A stretch of DNA of 61,156 nt from Chytriomyces cf. hyalinus JEL632. Lineage: Eukaryota > Chytridiomycota > Chytridiomycetes > Chytridiales > Chytriomycetaceae. The translations under genes were made by a program, and so were the position numbers. The number at the start of each line of letters is the position of its first letter. The first letter of the stretch is position 1. Location: assembly GCA_025435555.1 (NCBI GenBank), contig JAIWWG010000145.1:1-61156 (forward strand), in the 5' to 3' direction. Of the stretch, positions 21,496 through 32,694 are shown in pieces. The notes under the pieces are model-generated. The model had not been told where the DNA came from. It did not search any database and saw only the letters and a list, made by a program, of their open reading frames with translations.

Positions 21496-24400
21496 ATGAA
21501 CCCGCAAACACTCCACACAATCAAAATCAACGCCGTCGATCAATCGTCCACCAAAACACTTCAAGTAACTCTTGTCAACCATTGCTGCAAACAGCTCAAC
21601 CAAACAACGCTCCAAAACACAAACAGTTCTCCGGCGCCACATTCGTCCACGACGCGTGCAAAGAAATCCGCACAAAATTCGGCGAAACCGCCGGAGGATC
21701 CGATCACGGCCTCTTTTGGCCCGAAACTGGAAAATGGCTGCACCCAAGCAAAGTTCTCGATTACTATGACCTCAAAACGGGAGATCTGCTGCAATTTAGG
21801 AAAAAGCATTGTCCATTGAAAGTCAAGACGCTTGATGAGAGTGTTAAAACTGTGCTTGCGGATGAGAGTTTGAATGTGGGAAAGTTGGTGTTGGCTGTTT
21901 GTGAGCGGTTGGGTAAGTTTTGCGTGTTAGGGGTTTGTCGGAGTTTGAAAATATTTGTGATTTTTTCAGGAATTCACAACGCTGACGAGTATTCATTTGC
22001 ACTGGAATGTGGAGCGATCGAAGCGGTGAAAAGAGGGTCGCCCGATATGCTCAAGAAGCCTCCTTCGACTGGCTCGATGTGTAAAATGTCGCTCACTTCC
22101 ATGCTGCCGCATTTAAAAGCAAAAGAAAAGAAGACGAGTTCAGAAGAAAGTGAGCTACCAAATCTTCCACTGACTAAAGCAACAACTAAATTTATTTATG
22201 ATTTAGCAAAATGGCTCAACCCTGACATGACGTTGTGAGAACAATGCGTCAAAGAAACCGACGCGGTCCTTCTCAAGAAAAAGTTTTTCTACACGGACCA
22301 AAACATTGACCGCAACGATCCGATTCAACTCAATTTACTGTTTAACCAGGCAAAAGAAATGATTCTCAGTGGCAAACATCCGTGCACGTTGGAAGAGGCG
22401 GCTCAGTTTGCAGCCATTCAGGCGCAGTGTCAGTTTGGGAATCATGAACTGGATAGGCATAAAGGAGCGCATTTACAGTGAGTGGAATTATTTTTATTGA
22501 TACCAAAGCATCTCATTGGGTTTTACAAGATTGATGGATTTCGTGCCAAGTGAATACCGCAACAACCGCGATCTGACCAAACGAATCATTTCCGAACACG
22601 CGAAACTGCAAGGCCTGTCCGACCTCAATGCAAAATTCCGATACGTGCAGCTCAGCCGCAGCCTCAAAACTTATGGCATCACGTTCTTTTTGGTAAAAGA
22701 AAAATTGGACAAGAAGACCGAACTCGCTGATGTGTTGCTGGGAGTTACGAAGCAAAGTATTGTGCGGCTGGATGCAGTGACTAAAGATGTCATCAAAACT
22801 TGGCCGTTGACGCATTTAAGCCGTTGGGCTGCGGCTTCGAATAGTTTTACGCTTGATTTTGGGGATTACGCGGATAATTATTTTACGGTGCAGACTGCAG
22901 AGGGGAATCAAATCTCTCAGCTGATTGCTGGGTATATTGATATCATTCTGAAAAAGAAGAAGGAAGCTGAGAAGGTGTTTCATGAGGAAGATGAGGTTCT
23001 TACGACTTCGGAGGAGTACGTGAAACCCGTCAAAGCAGTGAATGCAGCTATTCTATCGAACGGGCATAAACAAGCTACCGAGATACGCGTGGGAACACTC
23101 ATGACTGCTAACAACAGCCGCGCGTTTCCGAAGTCTGTCCCTACATCGCTCACCAACGAACCAAACTTCAACAACTCTGAATTCAATGAACCACTGCAAT
23201 CTCTGCTGGACACAATCTCAATGGACCTTGCTGTTCTAAACAACGCCGCGCGCGATCTCGACAACGACATTCAACTCCCGCCCTTTGCAAATGACACCAT
23301 CTCGCAAGAATGGAAACAAACAACAATCGAAACCAACGTGGACTCTGTCGCATCGCATTTAACATCGCATCTCGCGTACTGCGCATCCGTGATCAATTTG
23401 TTCAAGTCAGATTTCGAAGGTGTCGAACCTGACGCGTTGATTCAAAGCGTGAATTTGATTACTTGTAATTGTTTGCAAATGGCGAATGGAATCAAATTGT
23501 TGGCTGCCTTGACGAATAGTCTTGAAGAGAAGGAGAGTTTTAAACGAGCGGCGAAAGATGTTTTTGAGTCCGCGGGAGGTTATGTTAAGGCAACTCAAGA
23601 TGTGCTGTCTCAAGGGGGGTCGAAAGAGGTTGTGTTGAATTCATCGGGGAATGTGACTGTCACGAGTTCGGACCTCCTTGCATTGATTGGACGATCCGAT
23701 GTCCCCGACGACACTCAAAATGAACTCAAAGAACTCGCAAAATCCGTATCGCGCGCTGTTGCAGACGTCATCAATGCTGCACGAAAATCCGCTGAAGAAA
23801 TTTCAGACCCACATGATCAACTGCAAGTTGCGAGTAACGCCAAACTCGTTGCCGACGCGTGTAATCAACTGGTTGCTTCTACTACGATGGTAGCTCCGGT
23901 TGTGAGTAGTCATGTATGTCTAGATCAACTGGTGAGCGCGGCAGATTTTGTCAAATCTGCTGCGCTGCAAGTTTGTGATTCGTGTTCAACTGCAGCGAAC
24001 AATGAACTCGTGCTTGAATCGCTTCATGAAAGTATTGAAAGAGTACAAGAATCGATTCATCGGTTACTTGAAAAGGCGAAGAATTGCGATCAAGTCTGTT
24101 ATGAAGTTGGACCCATGGAGAACGGAGTTTGAAGACTGTGATTCAGTCGATTGATGGCATTGCTGACAAGCGTGTGTCGGCGGATGATGTTTTGCATGCA
24201 GCCAAAGAATTGACGCTTTCCAACACGCATTATATTAATGCCATGAAGCGCGTTGCTTTGTACACGGGCGAGGAGGACCAAGACAAGGACAAGCTCATGA
24301 GCTCTGCACGGACACTCGCAGACCTAACTTCCCAAATGGTTCTCGCGGCAAAAGAAGCATCCAAAAACTCGGAAGACCCACGAACCATGTCGCATTTCCA

Positions 24401-27243
24401 TGACATGGTTAATTGTATCCGACAAGTCGTGAACGAATTCATCAGGTCACTCGATACAAAAAAAGACAATGATTAAAGCTTGGTAAATCTGTCAAAAACT
24501 TGTTAGCGTCGCAGAGTTTGTTGATTTCTGCGGCTGTGGCGTCGGGACCTTCGAATCGGAATCAAGTTGTGCAGATTGAGTTTAATCAGCAGGTGAAGAA
24601 CGCGAGCGGGTTGGTTGCCGCGTTAAATTGTTCTTGGATGGGTCATGTGTTGGATTTGTATGATTTTGCGGCGCAGAATGAGTTGTTGCGCGAGGCTCGG
24701 GTAATTTCTTGTTTCCGTGGTTTTGATGTTAATGGTTGCTAACTTGGAATTTGTGTTGCCAGAAAATCATGCCCGCACTCACTGCTTTAATCCAATAAGC
24801 GCGATCAATTGCGCCCACGATTGGAGACTCCGCATTGCAATCGCACGTCGAAACACTCATTCAACAAACAAGCTCCGATCTAGAATCTGTCCAAAAATCT
24901 GCGACAACAGCCGAAGAAATCTGCTCAAAACTTAAACTGCAATCCGCGCTGTGTTCCATCAAATCGCTTCAACAGAGTCTGGGGTTCGGCAACAACAAAC
25001 CTCTATCCTTGACAGCACCAACGGAACCCTTTAAAGTCCAAAAAAGCCTCAAAACCATTTCATCCTCCATCGACACTTTGTATGAAGCGGTGATGCTGCA
25101 TGATGATAAATCTGCGGGACTTAGCGCTGCGGAAGCCGCGTTTGCACTTCACGCGATTCATTTGAGTGCTGCTGGGATGTTTGCGACCGACTCAAACCAA
25201 GAAGAGTACAAGAATAATTTAAGCCTGGCTGCTTCGGGTGTCGCTGGAACACTTGCTGCGTTGATTGAATCGGCGCAGTCGAAAAAGAGTCATGAATCTG
25301 AAAATGATTTTGAGAATAACACAAACCGCTTAGTTGCCGCTGCGAAGAGTGCGTTACTTGAGATGGAGCTATGCATGCCTGGAAGAAAGGAGTTGGGAAA
25401 AGCTGTCACAGTCGTCGACGAGTACAGTGAAGCGTTAACAGTTCAAAAACTTGAGATGAGCACAGCAGCTCAAATTCAACTTCAACATGCAATCAGTTGT
25501 TTGACTGAATCTGCTGGCTCGCTTGTTTCTGCGGCAAAGTCTTCTTCGTACGAACTTCAAACCTCGGCAACGTCGTTCACGGCTGACTTTGAACAGTTTA
25601 TTGAAGCATCATGCGCGTTGATTCATTGCGGTGCTGAAGATGCTGAAGGTCGTCAGATTTTGAGTAACCTTGAGAGCGTTTGTCATCGTTCGAAAGAATC
25701 CTCACTTCCATCAATCAAGTCTCTTTGGATAGTTCTAGCACCAGGTTCGTTCGCAGTATATACAAATTCCAGCTTATTGAAATCTGTAAAAAAACACAGT
25801 CTTCGAAATGAGTTTCTCGCAAAAGCGCGCGCTTTGGCGGAAACACTCACATCCGCCTATGAATTCTGTTTCACACCTGCGCCTGGATTCAAAGAATGCA
25901 AACACGAATTGGATGTCCTCCTACAAGCAAAAACTCTGCTTGCGTAGGTTGATGAAACTACTGGAGGCAGCGAAGATTCGTACAATCAAACCTTGCAAAC
26001 TATCACACAGTTGTCGAAAAAAATGAACGGAACGGTGACGGCATTTCTGGCGTCCAAGAACGAATTAAGTGTTACCAGCTATGGAGAAATGATGGTGGAA
26101 CTTCCACAAACCATGGATGCCGTGACAGGAAGTACTGTGCGTGCCGTGTATTTGATTGCAATCTCGGATCCAACCACGACTCCTGCAGTCCCGCCGTCTA
26201 TCAATATCCTTGAATTCGAAACCATCGCTGGAGATATCAGAGACGCATTTCAGATGTTGGTTAATCCAAACAACAACCATGAGGCCATTCTCGAACTCGC
26301 TGGAACGATCGCGAAACAAACTTCAAAGTTGTGTGGTCTCTGTAAAACTTATGGGTCCACTGGCGTGGCTATATCGCAGCCGTCCAAGTTGCAGTTGATT
26401 ACAATTTGCTAACGAAATCGCGCTTGATACGGCGGCATCTGTGCCTTCGATCAAATGCCTGGCGCTAGAACCAACTCCAGATGCACTGATGCGAGTTGAA
26501 GAAGCATCTTCGCATTTACTCGGGACTGTGAATCGGACTGTTGCTTTCGCAAGAAGCGACGAGTTTGCGGGGGCCCCTGCGAAAGTTTCACCTCAATGCG
26601 CAATGCTTCAAAAACTCATCCTGGATGTAACCAAGCACCTGATTACCGCCATTCAAGATCTAGTCAACAGCGTCAAACAAAGCTTATCTGACCCAAACTG
26701 CGCCGATATCCCATCAGCGTCCACTAAACAAACCAAATGCATAACTGAAACAATCATCAAATTCATTGAACTTGTTACTGTCCATGCGCCAGGCCAAAAA
26801 GAATGTTCTGATGTGATATCAAAACTTTCAGAGTTGATTCATGTTCTTGATGCTGCGATTTTTGACGCGACGGTGGATAACTTGGAGAGTCGGGTTGGCG
26901 CAAGTCGCGACGGGTTGGTTCATACGGTGAGAGGTTTGGCGAGCTTGGTTGATGTTATTTCTCGCGCGTCCTGTACGGATGTGGCGCAGTAACGGGAAAA
27001 GCTGTCACGCACGCGACAGACCAACTCGTGAAAGCGGCGCAAGATGTGGGCACTTCATTCAGCGAATCGGATATTCTTTCGGGAACGAATTTGAAAGATG
27101 TGGGATCAACTAGTGCAAGGGTGATGTAAGTGGATGCGCAGGTTTCGATTTTGAAGATGGAGAAGGAGCTTGAGAAAGCGAGAGCGAAACTTGCAGCTGT
27201 TCGTAAGGGTAAATATGATGGCAAGAGGCAAGGAGGGAAATAG
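21496..27243 (+). pseudogene. Talin, broken copy (FERM head, helical rod, I/LWEQ tail)
   Basis: The N-terminus carries a talin FERM head: FSGATFVHDACKEIR, GLFWPETGKWLHPSK, LDYYDLKTGD, KKKFFYTDQNIDRNDPIQL, LARSLxTYG-type SRSLKTYGITFFLVKEK, and ISQLIAGYIDIILKKK. Long helical rod repeats follow, ending with SILKMEKELEKARAKLA, the end of an I/LWEQ actin-binding domain. Introns seen: 21565-21626, 21913-21970, 22478-22529, 24701-24762. In-frame stops: TGA 22236-22238, TAA 24796-24798, TAG 25945-25947, TAA 27127-27129. Frame changes: near 24120, 24473, 26408 and 26990, mostly fitting loss of one T. At roughly 1850 codons it is shorter than animal talins. Talin links integrins to actin in animals. 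Confidence 0.85.
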
Positions 27244-27469
27244 TGATAAGGAGGAAATAAATATAATGTGAATTGGGACAATCAAACACGCAAGTAAATT
27301 TTGTTGCACCCGTCTGAAAAGATTCACACCTCCAACTTATTTTGCAAATCAACTCGACCCGAACAGTTGTCGTTTCGCACGTCAAGATCACGCTATATTT
27401 GTCACGCACTGATGTTATCTCGCTTCCCAGAATATGAAGTTAAACGTTGAACAAAGAGTGTAGCCGCGC

Positions 27470-28300
27470 CTCGTGAATCAGAGTCCCTATTCATCTCCAC
27501 GAAGCCACATCGATCCATATAAATGGATGCTGCGTTACCAGCGTGCAGTTGCTGAACGATTCAAACGCGTCATATCAGTGATGAAGGTTCGTTGGTCAAA
27601 GAGTACGAACGTTGCACGAACGAACGTTGCACGAATGAAGGTTGCACGAAGCATCCGTCAAATTAACTCGATACCATTGCAATACGGAAACAGAGGAGGA
27701 GATATTCCAACCAGTGCAAAGTCTTGAATATCGGAGCAGGAGATTTTCTGCAATGAGAATCGGATTAAGTCGCTGGCGAAACCATCCAATGAAAATAATT
27801 TCAAAAGGAAACTGGGACTCCACGTACGGCGGAAAAGCCGCTACCTCACGGAATTTGGAATTGTCAAAGTGCGAATTCTTCAAATATACCGTATTCAGCG
27901 CATCAAAATACCAATCCTCGAAATTCCTTCCTCACAAATACCTCGAATCGGCTTCGATGGGTGCCAGAAGAACTGCTCTTCGGGAATGCCTTTATCCAAA
28001 TTACTGGAATGCTGCTTCAATTCCTGAGGAGTCAGGAGGGTTAATGACTCTGTTGACAACCTCAAAACAAACGCACCCCTGCCTCGAATCTTTGAGAATA
28101 TGAACGCTGCGCAAGATGCTTTCTCATGGGGCAGACGACGCCCTCGATGTTGGCGGAGCAAATTCGCACAAGTCGAATCATCAAACTGTTTCTGGATGTA
28201 AAATGTCCGCGGGAACGCGCAAAATCAGACAAACAAAAAACATCCGAAAAACAGAATCAGCGCCAAACAACAAGTTGAGTCCCCTTCCCCTCCAACTGCC
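27470..28300 (+). repeat. Segmental duplication copy 1 (gene debris)
   Basis: Resembles 37140-38640 in the same order: GAATCAGAGTCCC at 27477, a region around GTGCGAATTCTTCAAATA (27869), CTCACAAATACCTCGAATCGG (27932), EESGGLMTLLT near 28030, and ATGTCCGCGGGAACGCGCAAA at 28202, which opens a short frame MSAGTRKIRQTKNIRKT. Frames are broken in both copies. A short direct repeat of GAACGTTGCAC lies at 27608-27640. The original gene is not recognised with confidence; a CRN-related origin is possible. Confidence 0.55.
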
Positions 28301-28609
28301 CCCCTCTCATCTCACATTGGATACGATCATTTTACTTACAACGCACCTAGTTTTCTTTCAATTGGTTGTGTGTGTGTCACATGAATACAGTTGCTCCCGA
28401 GACTTGATACTTCGTCACATTCAAAACTTCAAACCAACGTCGCCATGTCGCAGATTCGGATTGCCCTACGCTACCCATCAGTTCTTTCCGTTCTGCTGAA
28501 GCTGCGCCTCGAATTTCTGCGTGAAAATGAATTGTGCGCAAAAGATCGATCATTGTGATTCATATTCAAAGGAGCCAATTTTCGTCGTAGGCATTTATAT
28601 ACACGTGGA

Positions 28610-29428
28610 TCACCGACGCATGTCGAATGCTGCTAATTCAGTATGTCCTGTCGACGAAGAACGCTGCCTTGACACTCGTTGGCATGTCGACATTTCGAGG
28701 GGTGGTGGTGGTGGGTGCCTGCTGACATGCATTCTGCTGTTGTTCGGAAAGAGTGTTTCGGACGCTTTTGACGGGTCGGCGAGGCGAATTCTGATTGGTC
28801 CATTTCTCTTGACGCCCATTTTGACGCGGGAGACATCCCTCTGTCCCAGCTTATCGCCTATCCTCAACAGCGAATCATACCTCGCCCCAAACTCTATTGC
28901 CGGCGCAGAAACTTGCAGCACCGACAGCGTGGACTCCATGTACGTGGCAAAATCGTTCATGGAGTCCGACTCCAACGACTCGCGCGCGACAGACTCATCG
29001 CTTTCCTGGCACAGTTCTGGCGTGTCATCGCTCGGAGGAGAAACAGTTGCAACAACTGCAGTAACTTCTCCAAAGCGGACAGTTTTTCGTTCTCGCGAGA
29101 CTTCCATCTTGTTTTGATTGTCTGCGAGGATCGATCCAACGTTGGATTCGTCATCAAGAGTGTGTTTGTCGAGAAGATGCTGTGCCACTTCAGGGGCAGA
29201 CGTAGCCACGTTAAAGCATAGAACGAACAGCTTTGGAAGGAACGGAATGATTACGGACTGTGGGTAAGGGTCTGGATATGCGGACAGGTGATTGGGCATC
29301 ATTCGAAATTCGTAATCTTGCAAACCTTTAAGGGAGTCGACAACGCGAACAAGCCTTTCGACATCACCATACTGTTTGAAGCTGAAGACAAAGAGGATGA
29401 TTCTGAGAGCCCTTTGTGTAGCGAGCAT
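28610..29428 (-). CDS. Possible hypothetical protein, 272 residues
   Basis: An uninterrupted minus-strand frame starting at an ATG (MLATQRALRIILFVFSFKQY) and ending AAFDMRR. It contains a hydrophobic segment (VIIPFLPKLFVLCFNVA, about 60-76), an acidic middle, KTVRF (about residue 115), which matches the PP1-docking RVxF pattern, and a proline run near the end. No family is recognised. The reading frame remains open upstream of the ATG (FGGISGDGIGALVDSGQAG), so an upstream exon is possible. Its first third overlaps a CRN-like header on the other strand, which weakens the case. Confidence 0.35.
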   Translation of the reverse strand: MLATQRALRIILFVFSFKQYGDVERLVRVVDSLKGLQDYEFRMMPNHLSAYPDPYPQSVIIPFLPKLFVLCFNVATSAPEVAQHLLDKHTLDDESNVGSILADNQNKMEVSRERKTVRFGEVTAVVATVSPPSDDTPELCQESDESVARESLESDSMNDFATYMESTLSVLQVSAPAIEFGARYDSLLRIGDKLGQRDVSRVKMGVKRNGPIRIRLADPSKASETLFPNNSRMHVSRHPPPPPLEMSTCQRVSRQRSSSTGHTELAAFDMRR

Positions 29429-30480
29429 GTTGCCATCTTCTTGAACACCAGCCTGACCAGAATCAACAAGAGCGCCAATACCATCGCCGCTGATACCTCC
29501 AAAACCTTAACGATGTCTCCTTGTTCAAGACTCTGCCGGGGGCCTCGTTGAAGAATGCGGGTTACCAGGTGCGTGTTGTGCATCACTGCGCCACGGCCAC
29601 AATTTAAAAAAAAAAAAAAAAAAAATTGACAGGGAATACACGCATCGGAGAGAGTCAGCGCCTTTTTCGCATCCTTTCCGCCGCAAGATGATCACGTCCG
29701 TATGATGCCTTCGGCATCTCTTGTAAAACGCGCTCTTCATTCAATTGGGACCTTGTTTTTAAAAATACGGCATCAGTTTGAACGAGAATATGCTGAATCA
29801 ACTGAACCCATTGGTTCTTGTGAATGGTGCGTTTTTCCTTGTGTATTTTGCTGGATTTCCAATTTTGTCATTGTCAAATCCTGGCCGAACAAAACATCCC
29901 GTTAAAAATGGGATCATTTCATGTTCCCCCTCAACCGGTAACAATTTGAGTCACACTGGAACAAACTTAAAACGAAAACTGAGCGGCGGATACTGACCTC
30001 CTGGAATCAATCTGCCTGACACTTGAAAACGACCGATTCGCTCTTCTGATATCTTTCCAAAGCCCAGCCAAACTCATCGAGAACGCTGCTCCCAATCAAC
30101 GCATTGTCATCAGTTGGAGCATCAGTCAAAGCCTATCTACATATCGAATCGCGAGCACTGCCGCATGAGCTTTATTCAAGTGCGAACATGACGCAATCAG
30201 CCCGCACCACTTTTTGCATTCACCACGCGCACTCAGTCAATGTTTCATGCGGAAGGAGTTGGCACAATCTGCAGATATAAATCTCGACACCAGCAAGTGA
30301 CACGGATACTTTAACACCACGAAGCAGTGCAGGCGCTGTCGCGGGTCTGAAAAAACGTCTGCTGTCGTTCGTATTTTATCACAAAGCCTGTTAAGCCTTT
30401 GCGCCTCTGTTCGATGAATCCCGAGTACGCCACGGCTGAAGGCATTCACCAGCCGTTGCTCAGTTACACACAATGGCTAG
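29288..30480 (+). pseudogene. CRN (Crinkler)-type relic 1
   Basis: Around 29513-29573 the plus strand reads DVSLFKTLPGASLKNAG, matching DVSSMLKTAPGASLAA of the neighbouring CRN relic. About 29640-29730 resembles the end of a CRN header (ASERVSAFFASFPPQDDHV). After a gap, NLKRKLS (about 29968) and LENDRFALL (about 30025) match the linker and P-loop start of relic 2. Frames are broken throughout, and a run of about 23 A lies at 29607-29629. CRN proteins are large effector-like families in chytrids and oomycetes; this one is non-functional. Confidence 0.6.
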
Positions 30481-30596
30481 ATGCTGCTTATTGGATTCAC
30501 ACCAAAGTGATCATCATCTCGGCCGCTTTTTTTTGCGTTGTCTCAGATTCGGATTGTCTTACCAGCTTTTTGTTTCGTTGGAAAAAATATAAAAAG

Positions 30597-32109
30597 ATGA
30601 CAAATTCGTTGCGTGCTCAGCACTGACCCCAGCCACACTGCTTTCACCATCGAAATTGACCCATCCCACCCAGTCAGTCACCTCAAGGACGCCATTCGAT
30701 CCAAGATCAAGCGTATTGGCTCTGGAGAACTCACCCTCGTCCGAGTGTTGAAGGATGGTGAAGGGGGATTGACTGCGAGCGACCTCTGGCAGCCGCAGGA
30801 CCCTCTGAAGCTTGCGAGCTGTGGCTCTGATCCCGAAAGTAGTCAAGATGTCTCTTCCATGCTCAAGACTGCACCGGGAGCCTCGTTGGCGGCTGCGGTG
30901 TTCCCCACATTCCTCAAATTTAAAAAAATTAGAAAACATTTTAACGTCATGAACTGGGTCCGAGCAAATCGGCGTCTTTTTCGAATCCACTCCGCAAGAG
31001 GAATCGGTCCACGTGCTTGTAATTCATTCGGTCTCTTGTAAGCCATGCTCCTTCATTCATTTGGGACCTTGTTAAAAATATCATGTTCGCGATACAGCCA
31101 CCAACAACCCGAGCCACCCTCAAACAAATCTCAAGCGCAAACTGAGCGACGTCGATCTGAGCTCATACCACGTTGAAAAGACGGCCCTGCTTGAATCCAT
31201 CAGCCAGGCGCTTGAAACCCAACGATTCGCTTTCCTGAGTTCCCCCGCGTGCTCCGGGAAAACATCCGCGCTTGATCAGTTTTCTGAAACGGTCGACCCT
31301 GAAACAAAAATATGTTTGTGCATGGGAAGGCGCGACTGTGGCGCAAGTTTTGAATGTTGTTGGAGTCGATATTGTCTTGCAGCGTCAGAAAATGAAATCG
31401 CTGCCTCTCGTTGTGATGATTGACGATGCGCAAAATACGTATCACGATCGAAATGGCTGGGACGCTTTTATGAACGAAGCTGTTTTGCGGATCCCAGCGT
31501 CCATCAAATTCATCATTTCAGCAACTTCAAGTCTGCACGGAGGAATTGGCGGAAGCGTTGAATTCAGATCCTAGCCTCTGTTTGACTGGAAGCACTTTGC
31601 GTTGTCTGACGAGGATGTGCTCGCGGATCTGGATTTATCAGCAGGGTTGCGCAGTGATGGGAAATTTGATTCGTTGAAGCAAGTTATTGTTGCACACGGC
31701 GGCGGGTTCTTTGGTGCCTTGCGGTTGTCTGTGGATCTTTTGAACGCAAAGCCGGATATGAATCACGGCAGACCAACGGAAGGGGAGTTGCTCCGCTATT
31801 ACTTTTCCTCCGAGTTTTTGTTGTTTGGCACGGACCACTCTATGCCTCAAGATGAAACTTTCAAAAAACTTGTTGGCAGACGACCGCTCGCCTCAGTATG
31901 TCATGAATCCAAACTGTCTTGGTGAGCATGACAAGCAGTGCCTGCAGCGTCTTCAAGAGTTTGGGGTCTTGGTGGAAGATAACAAGCAGATGAGATTTTC
32001 CCCCATTTTGGCACAACGGTACTTTCTTGAGTGTGTGTTTCATGTTCCGTCAGAGTCTGCACCGCCATCGCTGCGTACGCTGATTGAGGATAGTATTCAG
32101 TGTGCTTGA
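30597..32109 (+). pseudogene. CRN (Crinkler)-type relic 2
   Basis: A ubiquitin-like CRN header lies just after an ATG at 30597 (IRCVLSTDPSHTAF; HPVSHLKDAIRSKIK), then a linker (NLKRKLSDVDLS, about 31135) and a P-loop ATPase start (RFAFLSSPACSGKTSALD, 31230-31285). Next come LPLVVMIDDAQNTYHD (Walker-B-like), FIISATSSLHGGIGGS, then ALSDEDVLADLDLSAGLRS and HGGGFFGALRLSVD, and a tail EHDKQCLQRLQEFGVLVED to a stop at 32109. Lesions include frame changes near 30600, 31050-31140 and 31920, and TAG at 31572-31574. The order matches chytrid CRN proteins with an NTPase body. Confidence 0.8.
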
Positions 32110-32694
32110 TGATTTCAGGGTTTCCGGGGATGGCGAGGCGATATTTTTTGACCGTCACGCCAACTGGGTCAGCGTTGTTTTCATGATTGTGTGTTTGAGG
32201 TTGGAGGAAAGAGTTGTTGAGTTCGAGTTGCAGGTTTGAAAGGAGCCCTGATTAGCAATGGTATCATGTGATGGGATGTGCTGGTAATTTTGTTGCTTCA
32301 CGCATGCCATGAGTAAATTTTATTTTGCGTTTTCGAGAGATGATGTCGGGTGTGTGTGTGTGTGCATTACATCTCTGATGAGTGGGTGCTGTTGGATGCA
32401 TGTAGGTACCTGGTTGGTGGGTGCAATGCAAAGAGAGAGAGAGAGACACTGCCCAAGAGCCACGGCGTTGGCACAAACAACACGCGTGAGGTAAGTGGCT
32501 TTTTGATTGTCGGGAAATCCGCATCTTTTAAATTGTCATTTAGGGCAATTTCATTGGGGCTTGTTCCTTCAAAAGGCGGAATTGAATTTTGACACTCTCC
32601 GACCTGACAAATCCCCAATCCAAGATATAAGAGGCGGATCCTCGGCTGCCCGTCAACTCATAACCTCAACAACCAACCAACCAACCAAGGCATC
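32110..32694. other. Intergenic region before the GH7-like gene
   Basis: No gene is supported. It contains a TG run (about 32350-32364) and a GA run (about 32434-32448). GATATAAGAGG at 32623-32633 is a plausible TATA-type promoter element about 60 bp before the next start codon. A short CAAC/CAAC-rich leader precedes the ATG. Confidence 0.5.

Noticed and set aside
22236-27129. Stop-codon reassignment as an explanation for stops in talin and other genes
   Set aside because: All three stop codons occur inside talin, while intact neighbours end with TAA, TAG and TGA normally. Frame changes are also present.
28521-29117. Plus-strand 198-codon frame over the possible minus-strand gene
   Set aside because: It mirrors the minus-strand frame and shows no domain or coding bias that I can see; treated as a shadow.
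29607-29629. Poly-A run as the 3' end of a LINE or processed pseudogene
   Set aside because: It lies within the CRN relic, with CRN-like sequence on both sides and no target duplication noticed.
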